From positions 62,001-126,000 of the forward strand of contig JAKSRM010000001.1 in the NCBI GenBank assembly GCA_024403615.1: DNA of 64,000 nucleotides. Reading direction: 5' to 3'. The number at the start of each line of letters is the position of its first letter. Position 1 is the first letter of the stretch. Positions 50,277 to 58,316 of this stretch are shown in pieces. The notes under the pieces were generated by a model that did no database searches, had not been told where the DNA came from, and was given only the letters and a program-made list of their open reading frames with translations. The DNA comes from Lachnospiraceae bacterium (GTDB lineage Bacteria; Bacillota; Clostridia; Lachnospirales; Lachnospiraceae). A program made the position numbers and the translations under genes.

Positions 50277-51566
50277 ATGACCCCAGGAACAAAAGAAACA
50301 ACTGAACAGGAATTTAGTAAAGAACATTTTAAGGAAGCAGGTTTAGACTTTCTCCATTTTATTAAAAACCTCGTGCTTGCTTTGGTAATCGGCGCAGGAG
50401 TAGGAGCTTATGCCTGCCTTTTTGCGTTACTCATTGATTGGGCTACCGGCTTCCGAAATAGTCATTCCTGGCTGATTTTCCTTTTACCAGTAGGAGGTTT
50501 GGCAATCGTTGGCTTTTATCATTTGCTGAAAGTAAATGAGCCGGGAGGAACCAATCGGGTATTAAAATCCATTTCTTCCAATGAGGAACTGCCATTAAAA
50601 ATGACACCTTTGATTACCGTAAGTACCGCCATTACCCATCTTTTAGGTGGTAGTGCAGGTAGGGAAGGAGCCGCTCTCCAAATTGGTGGAAGCTTAGGAT
50701 CTTCTCTGGCAAAGGTTATCAAGGCAGATAAGAAAGAAGTGATCATTCTGACCATGTGCGGTATGAGTGCTGCGTTCTCTGCCATGTTTGGAACTCCTCT
50801 TACAGCTACCATTTTTGCCATGGAAGTAGTAAGTATCGGAATCCTTCATTATTCTGCTATTGTGCCATGTGCTGTAGCGTCATTGACTGCTGGCTTTATG
50901 GCGAAACTGATTGGATATGTGCCGGAAAGCTATCCGCTGGTTGAATTCCCGAACTTCACCTGGTTGTATGGAATCAAAGCTGTTGGCTTGGGATTGGCCT
51001 GTGCAGTCATTAGTGTAGTGTTCATTTTCATTCTGCATAAGAGTGAGCATTATTATAAAAAGTTTTTCAAAAATCCATATCTCCGAACCGTTGTAGGCGG
51101 CCTCTTGATTATGGGGATTACACTTTTAATCGGAACCAGAAACTTTAACGGAGCAGGCGTTCCTGTAATTTTTGAAGCTATTCGTGGAAATGCAGAATGG
51201 TATACCTTCCTGCTGAAAATGATTATGACCGCTCTGACTTTAGGAGCATGTTATAAAGGTGGAGAAATTATTCCTACGATTTTCGTAGGAGCGGCTTTTG
51301 GATGTGTGTTTGGTCCGTTAATTGGTATTCCGGCAGCTGTGGGAGCAGCCATGGGTGTATGTGGAGTATTCTGCGGCGTAACAAACTGTCCGTTAGCAAG
51401 TATCGCCTTAAGCTTTGAACTGTTTGGCATTGGAGGCCTTCCATTTATGCTGATTGTGGCGGCCGTAAGCTATCGCTTATCTGGATATTATGGAATTTAT
51501 ACGGGCCAGAAAATCATGTATTCCAAAGACTTACCAGAATATATCAATATCACCACAAAAGAGTGA
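50277..51566 (+). CDS. CLC-family anion antiporter, fluoride-type clade
   Basis: 429 residues with about ten to twelve membrane segments of the CLC fold. The selectivity-filter regions are GGSAGREGA (124-132) and a KGGEIIPTIFVGAAFG block where ordinary Cl- transporters have G-x-F-A-P. The K-G-G-E pattern and the GREG-[T/A] form are those of the CLC-F fluoride/proton antiporters rather than ClcA-type chloride exchangers (GREGP). Fluoride export is therefore the favoured role. No fluoride riboswitch is visible upstream. The start codon has only a weak ribosome binding site. Confidence 0.85.
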   Translation: MTPGTKETTEQEFSKEHFKEAGLDFLHFIKNLVLALVIGAGVGAYACLFALLIDWATGFRNSHSWLIFLLPVGGLAIVGFYHLLKVNEPGGTNRVLKSISSNEELPLKMTPLITVSTAITHLLGGSAGREGAALQIGGSLGSSLAKVIKADKKEVIILTMCGMSAAFSAMFGTPLTATIFAMEVVSIGILHYSAIVPCAVASLTAGFMAKLIGYVPESYPLVEFPNFTWLYGIKAVGLGLACAVISVVFIFILHKSEHYYKKFFKNPYLRTVVGGLLIMGITLLIGTRNFNGAGVPVIFEAIRGNAEWYTFLLKMIMTALTLGACYKGGEIIPTIFVGAAFGCVFGPLIGIPAAVGAAMGVCGVFCGVTNCPLASIALSFELFGIGGLPFMLIVAAVSYRLSGYYGIYTGQKIMYSKDLPEYINITTKE

Positions 51567-51594
51567 AAAACCTTGAAAAATAAAGGAAAAGTCA

Positions 51595-51623
51595 TTGACA
51601 ACAATAGGTTTTGTTGTTAATAT
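51595..51623 (+). promoter_or_regulatory. promoter of rpsO
   Basis: A perfect TTGACA (51595-51600), a 17-nt spacer and TAATAT (51618-51623). Confidence 0.65.
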
Positions 51624-51646
51624 ACACAAGTTGTTAGCCTTTTCTT

Positions 51647-51672
51647 AGAAGAAGGAAACTCCAACCTCTTCT
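51647..51672 (+). other. hairpin in the rpsO leader, possible S15 control element
   Basis: AGAAGAAGG (51647-51655) pairs with CCTCTTCT (51665-51672), with one bulge, in the ~80-nt leader before the AGGAGG site at 51701-51706. Ribosomal protein S15 commonly represses its own mRNA through leader structure; assignment here is by position only. Confidence 0.35.
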
Positions 51673-51713
51673 CAGAAAACGGCAGTTAAAGAAAATTTAG
51701 GAGGAAAATTATT

Positions 51714-51980
51714 ATGATTACACCGGAAATCAAAGCTCAGATTATCAAAGAGTATGGCAAAACACCTACAGACACAGGTTCTACAGAAGTACAGGTAGCT
51801 ATCCTTTCTTACAGAATCAAAGATCTTACTGAGCACTTAAAAACACACAAAAAAGACCACCACTCAAGAAGAGGACTTCTTAAGATGGTTGGTAAGAGAA
51901 GAGGACTTCTTGACTACCTGATGAAGAAAGACATTGAAGCTTATCGTCAGTTAATCGAAAAACTCGGAATCAGAAAATAA
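51714..51980 (+). CDS. rpsO: 30S ribosomal protein S15
   Basis: 88 residues, the standard length. Four-helix S15: [14 protein letters not shown], then [41 protein letters not shown] and [22 protein letters not shown]. It binds the 16S rRNA central domain early in 30S assembly. An AGGAGG site precedes the ATG. As in most bacteria pnp follows, but with its own leader containing a duplicated hairpin. Confidence 0.98.
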   Translation: MITPEIKAQIIKEYGKTPTDTGSTEVQVAILSYRIKDLTEHLKTHKKDHHSRRGLLKMVGKRRGLLDYLMKKDIEAYRQLIEKLGIRK

Positions 51981-51991
51981 TCAGAATGTTC

Positions 51992-52025
51992 CAATAGACT
52001 TTAGGGTACGCCTTAAAGTCTATTG
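51992..52025. other. long hairpin between rpsO and pnp
   Basis: CAATAGACTTTA (51992-52003) and TAAAGTCTATTG (52014-52025) form a perfect 12-bp stem with a 10-nt loop, followed only by TTATATTAT. It may be a weak terminator or an RNase III site, as known for the rpsO-pnp intercistronic region of E. coli. Confidence 0.6.
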
Positions 52026-52082
52026 TTATATTATCAGCTACCTTTTTTACCGTGGATTTTTTGGAAAAGAGGTGCAAAATCA

Positions 52083-52144
52083 GGGCATTCCGCCCAGAAG
52101 TAGACGTGGAATAATTTGAAACGGGCATTCCGCCCAGAAGTAGA
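52083..52144 (+). repeat. exact 22-bp direct repeat with hairpin in the pnp leader
   Basis: The same 22 bp (GGGCATTCCGCCCAG followed by AAGTAGA) occur at 52083-52104 and 52123-52144, 40 bp apart. Each copy contains a GGGC/GCCC stem with a 5-nt loop. The second copy runs directly into the AAGGAG ribosome binding site of pnp (52144-52149). Confidence 0.85.
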
Positions 52145-52154
52145 AGGAGAAAAA

Positions 52155-54251
52155 ATGAGTAAAGAATTCAAATCATTCGAAATGGAACTTGCAGGAAGAA
52201 CCTTAAGAGCAGATATCGGCCGTGTAGCAGCTCAGGCAAACGGTGCCGTATTACTGCATTATGGTGACACAGTTGTACTTTCAACAGCTACAGCTTCTGA
52301 GAAACCTCGTGATGGAATCGATTTCTTCCCACTGAGTGTAGACTTTGAAGAAAAAATGTATTCTGTTGGAAAAATCCCAGGAGGATTTACCAGAAGAGAA
52401 GGACGTCCTTCCGATAATGCTATTTTAACAAGCCGTGTTATCGACCGTCCAATGCGTCCTTTATTCCCAAAGGACTACAGAAACGATGTAGTATTAAATA
52501 ACTTAGTAATGAGTGTAGACCCTGACTGCTCACCAGAACTTACCGCTATGTTAGGCAGCGCTCTTGCAACATGCATTTCTGACATTCCATTTGACGGACC
52601 TGTAGCTATGACTCAGGTTGGCTTAGTAAATGGCGAATTAGTATTTAACCCAAATGAAGAACAGAAACTGGCAACAGATCTTTCTTTAACCGTAGCTTCC
52701 ACACCAGAAAAAGTTATTATGATTGAAGCTGGTGCCAAAGAAGTTCCGGAAGATAAAATGATTGAAGCCATCTTCGCAGCACATGAACTGAACAAGAAAG
52801 TTAACGAGTTCTTCGCACAGATCATTGCAGAAGTTGGTAAAGAAAAACATGATTATGAACAGCACATTATCCCAGAAGAAGTAACTAACGCTATCGTAGA
52901 GTTAGTTCCTGCTGAGGAAATGGAAAAAGCTGTATTTGCAGATGAGAAACAGACTCGTGATGCCAATATCGCAGCTATTACAGCTATGGTAGAAGAAAAA
53001 TTCGCAGTTGATCATGAAGACTGGCTGCCAATGGTTGGCGAAGCAATTTATGCTTACCAGAAGAAGACCGTTCGTAAGATGATCTTAAAAGACCACAAAC
53101 GTCCAGATGGCCGTGCTATCGACCAGATTCGTCCTCTGGCTGCAGAAATCGACATTCTTCCAAGAACTCATGGTTCAGGTATGTTCACCCGTGGACAGAC
53201 ACAGATTATGACAGCAACCACATTAGGACCTTTAAGCGACGCTCAGAAACTGGATGGTCTGGATCTCCATACAACATCTAAGAGATATATGCACCAGTAC
53301 AACTTCCCTGGATATTCTGTAGGCGAAGCAAAACCTAGCAGAAGCCCAGGACGTCGTGAAATCGGTCATGGCGCATTAGCAGAGAGAGCTTTACTTCCTG
53401 TAATCCCTAGCGAGCAGGAATTCCCATACGCTCTTCGTCTGGTATCCGAAACGTTCGAATCCAACGGTTCTACCAGCCAGGCATCAGTATGTGCTTCTAC
53501 CTTAAGCCTTATGGCAGCAGGCGTTCCAATTAAACGTCCAGTAGCTGGTATCTCCTGCGGTCTGGTAACTGGCGAAACCGATGATGATTACTTAGTACTT
53601 ACCGATATCCAGGGTCTGGAAGACTTCTTTGGCGACATGGACTTTAAGGTTGCCGGAACTGATGTAGGTATTACCGCTATTCAGATGGATATTAAGATTC
53701 ATGGTCTTACAAGAGCTATCGTAGAAGAAGCTATTGCTAGAGCAAAACAGGCTAGAACTTACATTCTTCATGAGGTAATGCTTCCAGTTATTGCAGAGCC
53801 TAGAAAAGAAGTTGGTAAATATGCTCCTAAGATCATCAGCATGCAGATTGACCCTGACAAGATTGGCGAAGTTGTCGGTAAACAGGGCAAAGTTATTAAC
53901 GAAATTATCGCAAGAACTGGCGTTAAGATTGACATTAATGACGACGGACTGGTTTCCATCTGCGGCGTAGATAAAGAGAAATTAGAAGAAGCTCGCGAAA
54001 TGATCGATACCATCGTATCGGACTTTGAAGAAGGAAGAATTTATGAAGGTACCGTAGTTTCCATTAAGGACTTCGGCGCATTCTTAGAGTTCGCTCCTGG
54101 CAAAGAGGGAATGGTTCATATTTCCAAGATTGCTCCAGAGAGAATCAATCATGTAGAAGACGTTCTGACCTTAGGCGATGTTGTTAAGGCAAAATGTATG
54201 GGCCCTGACAAGATGGGAAGAATTTCCTTCAGTATCAAGGATGCAAAATAA
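52155..54251 (+). CDS. pnp: polyribonucleotide nucleotidyltransferase (PNPase)
   Basis: 698 residues from ATG 52155, set by AAGGAG at 52144-52149. An in-frame ATG at 52116 would translate the repeat and is unlikely. Two RNase PH-like cores (about 5-210 and 310-540) with FFPLSVDFEEKMYSVGKIPGG, RPMRPLFPK and FPGYSVGEAKPSRSPGRREIGHGALAERAL, the catalytic block. Then come a KH domain (GEVVGKQGKVINEII) and an S1 domain (GRIYEGTVVSIKDFGAFLEF). It degrades RNA 3' to 5' with phosphate. The leader structures suggest autoregulation. Confidence 0.97.
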   Translation: MSKEFKSFEMELAGRTLRADIGRVAAQANGAVLLHYGDTVVLSTATASEKPRDGIDFFPLSVDFEEKMYSVGKIPGGFTRREGRPSDNAILTSRVIDRPMRPLFPKDYRNDVVLNNLVMSVDPDCSPELTAMLGSALATCISDIPFDGPVAMTQVGLVNGELVFNPNEEQKLATDLSLTVASTPEKVIMIEAGAKEVPEDKMIEAIFAAHELNKKVNEFFAQIIAEVGKEKHDYEQHIIPEEVTNAIVELVPAEEMEKAVFADEKQTRDANIAAITAMVEEKFAVDHEDWLPMVGEAIYAYQKKTVRKMILKDHKRPDGRAIDQIRPLAAEIDILPRTHGSGMFTRGQTQIMTATTLGPLSDAQKLDGLDLHTTSKRYMHQYNFPGYSVGEAKPSRSPGRREIGHGALAERALLPVIPSEQEFPYALRLVSETFESNGSTSQASVCASTLSLMAAGVPIKRPVAGISCGLVTGETDDDYLVLTDIQGLEDFFGDMDFKVAGTDVGITAIQMDIKIHGLTRAIVEEAIARAKQARTYILHEVMLPVIAEPRKEVGKYAPKIISMQIDPDKIGEVVGKQGKVINEIIARTGVKIDINDDGLVSICGVDKEKLEEAREMIDTIVSDFEEGRIYEGTVVSIKDFGAFLEFAPGKEGMVHISKIAPERINHVEDVLTLGDVVKAKCMGPDKMGRISFSIKDAK

Positions 54252-54281
54252 TAAAAAATCCGGAATCATACAGATTAAAAA

Positions 54282-54306
54282 ATCCACGCTTCGGCGTGGA
54301 TTTTTT
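54282..54306 (+). terminator. Rho-independent terminator after pnp
   Basis: ATCCACGC (54282-54289), a TTCG tetraloop, GCGTGGAT (54294-54301) and a T-run. Confidence 0.93.
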
Positions 54307-54353
54307 GCATAAGAAAAAGCCCCTTATTATATTTAAAAGAACAATGGGAAACA

Positions 54354-54382
54354 TTGCTATAAAGCCTTGAAAAGGGTATAAT
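54354..54382 (+). promoter_or_regulatory. promoter of the ABC transporter operon
   Basis: TTGCTA (54354-54359), a 17-nt spacer and a perfect TATAAT (54377-54382), about 52 bp upstream of the start codon. Confidence 0.6.
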
Positions 54383-54433
54383 AACTTGTTATCAGGAAAA
54401 GTGGGATAATAGATTTTTTAAGAGAAAAATATT

Positions 54434-55138
54434 ATGAGTTTTATCGAAATTAGAAACATTGTAAAAGAATATACCAGCAAAGGCGGATTATCCTTAAAAG
54501 CAGTTGACGGAATTTCTTTTAACATCGAAAAAGGGGAGTTCACAGTTATTGTAGGACCTTCTGGAGCAGGTAAGACCACCGTCTTAAATATGCTGGGCGG
54601 AATGGATACCATCACCTCCGGAGAGATTCTGGTGGATGGTGTGGATATCGCAAAATATTCCTCTAAACAGCTGACCAAATACCGGCGGTTCGATGTTGGT
54701 TTTGTTTTTCAGTTTTACAATTTGGTTCCGAATTTTACTGCCTTGGAAAATGTAGAATTGGCAAACCAGATTGGCCAGAATCCGTTGGATGCGAAACAGA
54801 TTATGGAAGAGGTAGGATTAACGGATCGAATGAACAACTTCCCAGCTCAGCTTTCTGGTGGCGAACAGCAAAGGGTTTCCATCGCTAGGGCTTTGGCGAA
54901 GAATCCGAAGTTGATGCTTTGTGATGAGCCAACGGGTGCGTTGGATTATAAAACCGGTAAAACCATATTAAAACTTCTCCAAGACATGTGTCGGGAGAAA
55001 GGTATGACGGTTATTGTCATTACCCATAATCAGGCCATTGCACCGATGGCAGACCGGGTAATTCATATAAAAAATGGAAAGGTAGAATCTATGGAGGAAA
55101 ATCCAGCACCAGTTTCTATCGAAGAAATCGAGTGGTAA
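54434..55138 (+). CDS. ABC transporter ATP-binding protein (MacB/LolD type)
   Basis: 234 residues. Walker [10 protein letters not shown] at 41-49, Q-loop [16 protein letters not shown], signature [15 protein letters not shown], Walker [13 protein letters not shown], and the H-loop histidine in VIVITHNQ. The segment after the Q-loop and [12 protein letters not shown] are typical of the MacB/LolD/FtsE-like group. These ATPases power mechanotransmission by FtsX-like permeases rather than classic solute pumping. The permease gene begins 19 bp later, so the two form one transporter. Confidence 0.93.
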   Translation: MSFIEIRNIVKEYTSKGGLSLKAVDGISFNIEKGEFTVIVGPSGAGKTTVLNMLGGMDTITSGEILVDGVDIAKYSSKQLTKYRRFDVGFVFQFYNLVPNFTALENVELANQIGQNPLDAKQIMEEVGLTDRMNNFPAQLSGGEQQRVSIARALAKNPKLMLCDEPTGALDYKTGKTILKLLQDMCREKGMTVIVITHNQAIAPMADRVIHIKNGKVESMEENPAPVSIEEIEW

Positions 55139-55157
55139 AAGTAAGAAAGGCATTGAT

Positions 55158-58100
55158 TTGAAAATCATCAACAAGGACGTATTTCGAGAAATAAAGAATT
55201 CCAAGGGACGTTTTATATCCCTTTTCCTTATTGTTGTCCTTGGAGTTGCTTTTTATACAGGTGTTCGGTCCAGCAATCCGGATATGATTATCTCTGCAGA
55301 TACGTTCTATGATGCTTCTAAACTGGCGGACGTACGCGTTATGTCCACCTTAGGAATAACCGAGGGAGATATTGAAGCTTTGTCCAAAGTGGACGGAGTG
55401 GAAGCGGCCTATGGTACCTATTCTTCTGATTTCCTTTGTCAGGGAGAAGATTCTCAAAATGTTGTAAAGGTTATGGCAGCGACCGAGGGATTTAACGAAG
55501 TAACGCTGAAATCCGGAAAGATGCCGGTAAAAGAGAATGAATGTCTGATTGATGATTACAGCATGAGAATGGGCAATTATCATATCGGGGACACCATTGA
55601 ACTGTTTTCTGGTAATGATACGGCTCTGGAAGATGTTCTTTCTGCCTCGGAATTCACCATTTGTGGAAGCTTCGTTTCTTCGGAATATATTTCCTTGTCT
55701 CTTGGCACGTCTACCATTGGTTCTGGTTCCGTGGATGGTTTGATGATTGTGCGTCCGGAAGTATTCCAATTGGATGTATTCACGGAGGCAGATTTACTGG
55801 TTCGTGGAGCAGCAGATATGCTGTGCTACTCTGATGAGTATGAAGAACTTATTAAAAGCGTAAAAGATAATATTGATGAAATCGCTGATGAACGGAATGA
55901 AATCCGTTACAACGAAGTCATCGAAGATGCCAATCAGCAGCTGGAAGACGCCAGAAAAGAATATAACGATGGTAAGAAAAAGCTGGAGGATGGCAAGAAA
56001 GAGTATGAAGACGGCAAGAAGAAATTAGAAGATGCCAAAATCGAATACGAAAATGGCCAGGCAGAATTGGCCCAGAGTCAAATAGAGATTGATAATGGAT
56101 GGAAAGAACTGGAAGCTCAAAAGTCTGTTTTTGAGGAGAAAAAACAGGAATTTTTGATTCAGAAAGCAGTCGCAGAGTACGATATTAATTCGAAACTTTC
56201 GGAATATGAATATGTAAAGAACTTTATTCTTCAGAACATATCGGACGATGACATTGCCAGAATTAAGCAGTTCATCTATAACGCAACCGGCGTTTATGTG
56301 GATTTTGAAGAATATGAGGCAATGATTTACCAATATGCGGACGAGGCACAAGCGCAAATTGCGGATGGACAGGCCCAGATTGATTATTATCAGGCGGAGA
56401 TAGATTCTGCAGAGGCAGAATTAAACTATTATCAGTCTCAGGTTTATGCTGGACAGCAACAGTTGGCCGATGCCGAAGAAGAAATTAAAAAAGGCGAAAA
56501 AGAGCTGAAGGATGCGGAGAAAGAAATCGCAGACGGGGAAGCGGAATTAAAGGACGCAGAAGAGCAGCTTGACGACGCAGAAAAAGAAATTGCAAAAATT
56601 GAGAAATCCGAATGGTATATCTTAGACCGAAATTATCTGACGGATTATTCCTCTTATTCCTCCGATGCAGAACGAATTGGAAATATTGGAAAAGTTTTCC
56701 CAATCATCTTCTTTATCGTTGCTGCTTTGGTATGCTTAACGGCAATGACCCGAATGGTTGATGAAGAACGTACTCAAATTGGTACCTTGAAAGCCTTAGG
56801 ATATGGAAAAGGTACCATTATGATGAAGTATATTATTTATGCTTTGCTAGCTACCGTGACAGGATCCATTGTAGGAGCTTTGATTGGCGGAAAAATACTT
56901 CCATTCATTATCCTGCAAGAATATAAGATTCTGTATCCGAATATTGAAAATCTGATGTTCCCATATAGTCTGGAGCATAGTTTGGTTGCCGGCTTGGCAT
57001 CTCTGGTATGTATCCTTTCCGCAACTTTAATTGCTTGCACGAAGTCCTTAATGGAAGTTCCAGCAAGCCTGATGCGACCGGTTGCTCCAAAACAGACAAA
57101 GGAATTATTGCTAGAGCGCATTCCGGCCCTTTGGAACAAAATACGGTTTAACTGGAAGAATGCTTTAAGAAACTTTATTCGTTATAAAAAACGTCTGGTT
57201 ATGACCTTGTTTGGAATTTGTGGCTCCACGGCCCTTCTGTTGGTTGGCTTTGGATTAAAAGATTCGGTGGATACCATATTATATGCTCAATACGGAAAAA
57301 TCTGCCTATATGATGAAGTACTCACCATTGATGCAACTGCTTCCGAAAAGGATAAAGAGGAACTGCAGGATCTTTTGAGTAAGGACAGCCGGTTTCAGAG
57401 TTATCTGTATACTTACCAGATGTCCTTAGATGCGGAATCGGATTATTCAAAAGAGATCCTTTCTCCATATATTTTTGTTCCGGAGGATTTGAATTCTTTC
57501 GAAGAAAATGTGAGACTTGCCAACCGTGTCACCGGAGAAAAACTGACCTTGAAGGACGGGGAAGTTATTGTTTCTGAAAAGATGGCTTCTGTTTTAGGAG
57601 TAAAAGAAGGGGATATTCTTCATATTTCTTCCAATCAGAAGGATAAGAAAGATGTAAAAATTGGCGGAATCGCAGAAAACTATGTATATCATTACGTTTA
57701 CATGACCCCGGATACCTATGAAAGCTTGTATGACAAAGCACCGGAGTACAATTCCATTACTTTGTTAAATAACGAAGGCGTAACCATTGATTCCGATGAA
57801 TTTGGAAAGGAATTTTTGCAATATGACGCGGTAGGCGGAGTTCAAAGCATCTCTGTTTTAATTGATAAGTTTTCTGATATATTGGACAGTATGGATATGA
57901 TTACCTTAGTGCTTATCGTGTGTGCAGGCGCTTTGACCTTTGTTGTTCTCTATAACCTGAATAATATCAATATTAGTGAGAGACGAAGAGAATTGGCCAC
58001 CTTAAAGGTATTAGGATTTTATGATATTGAGCTGAGCCAGTATATCTACCGTGAAAATATACTGATTACCATTATTGGTGTGGCTTTGGGACTCTTAGGT

Positions 58101-58292
58101 GGAATATTACTAAATAGTTATGTAATCAATACCGTAGAAGTAGATCTGGTTATGTTTGGCCGGCAAATTTTCTTCCCAAGCTTTATCAAGAGTGTGCTGA
58201 TTGCTGTTGGATTTACGGCAATAGTTAATGTAATTGTTCACTTTAAACTTAAGAAAATCGACATGGCAACCTCTTTAAAGAGTGTTGAATAG
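55158..58292 (+). CDS. FtsX-like ABC permease with long extracytoplasmic coiled coil
   Basis: 1044 residues from a TTG at 55158 with AAAGG at 55146-55150. An N-terminal membrane helix (about 18-36) is followed by a large outer domain. Two heptad-like charged stretches lie at about 250-350 (repeats of the form LEDGKKEYEDGKKKLEDA) and about 400-495, which should form a long hairpin coiled coil. The first FtsX core with three helices is at about 510-630, another helix near 680-700, a second outer domain, and the last three helices at about 910-1040. Such YhgE-like or FtsX-type permeases in Bacillota export or sense peptides and lipids. The substrate is unknown; no two-component system is adjacent. 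Confidence 0.88.
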   Translation: MKIINKDVFREIKNSKGRFISLFLIVVLGVAFYTGVRSSNPDMIISADTFYDASKLADVRVMSTLGITEGDIEALSKVDGVEAAYGTYSSDFLCQGEDSQNVVKVMAATEGFNEVTLKSGKMPVKENECLIDDYSMRMGNYHIGDTIELFSGNDTALEDVLSASEFTICGSFVSSEYISLSLGTSTIGSGSVDGLMIVRPEVFQLDVFTEADLLVRGAADMLCYSDEYEELIKSVKDNIDEIADERNEIRYNEVIEDANQQLEDARKEYNDGKKKLEDGKKEYEDGKKKLEDAKIEYENGQAELAQSQIEIDNGWKELEAQKSVFEEKKQEFLIQKAVAEYDINSKLSEYEYVKNFILQNISDDDIARIKQFIYNATGVYVDFEEYEAMIYQYADEAQAQIADGQAQIDYYQAEIDSAEAELNYYQSQVYAGQQQLADAEEEIKKGEKELKDAEKEIADGEAELKDAEEQLDDAEKEIAKIEKSEWYILDRNYLTDYSSYSSDAERIGNIGKVFPIIFFIVAALVCLTAMTRMVDEERTQIGTLKALGYGKGTIMMKYIIYALLATVTGSIVGALIGGKILPFIILQEYKILYPNIENLMFPYSLEHSLVAGLASLVCILSATLIACTKSLMEVPASLMRPVAPKQTKELLLERIPALWNKIRFNWKNALRNFIRYKKRLVMTLFGICGSTALLLVGFGLKDSVDTILYAQYGKICLYDEVLTIDATASEKDKEELQDLLSKDSRFQSYLYTYQMSLDAESDYSKEILSPYIFVPEDLNSFEENVRLANRVTGEKLTLKDGEVIVSEKMASVLGVKEGDILHISSNQKDKKDVKIGGIAENYVYHYVYMTPDTYESLYDKAPEYNSITLLNNEGVTIDSDEFGKEFLQYDAVGGVQSISVLIDKFSDILDSMDMITLVLIVCAGALTFVVLYNLNNINISERRRELATLKVLGFYDIELSQYIYRENILITIIGVALGLLGGILLNSYVINTVEVDLVMFGRQIFFPSFIKSVLIAVGFTAIVNVIVHFKLKKIDMATSLKSVE

Positions 58293-58313
58293 GACTTGTA
58301 AAAATAGTAAACT
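58285..58313 (+). promoter_or_regulatory. candidate promoter of ftsK, with almost no leader
   Basis: TTGAAT (58285-58290), a 17-nt spacer and TAAACT (58308-58313), overlapping the permease stop codon. Transcription would begin about 58319-58321, at or just after the annotated ATG (58317). The second codon is a GTG at 58320. Confidence 0.4.
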
Positions 58314-58316
58314 ATT

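Noticed and set aside
52083..52144. CRISPR or insertion-sequence ends in the pnp leader
   Set aside because: Only two copies with an 18-bp interval, no flanking target duplication and no associated gene.
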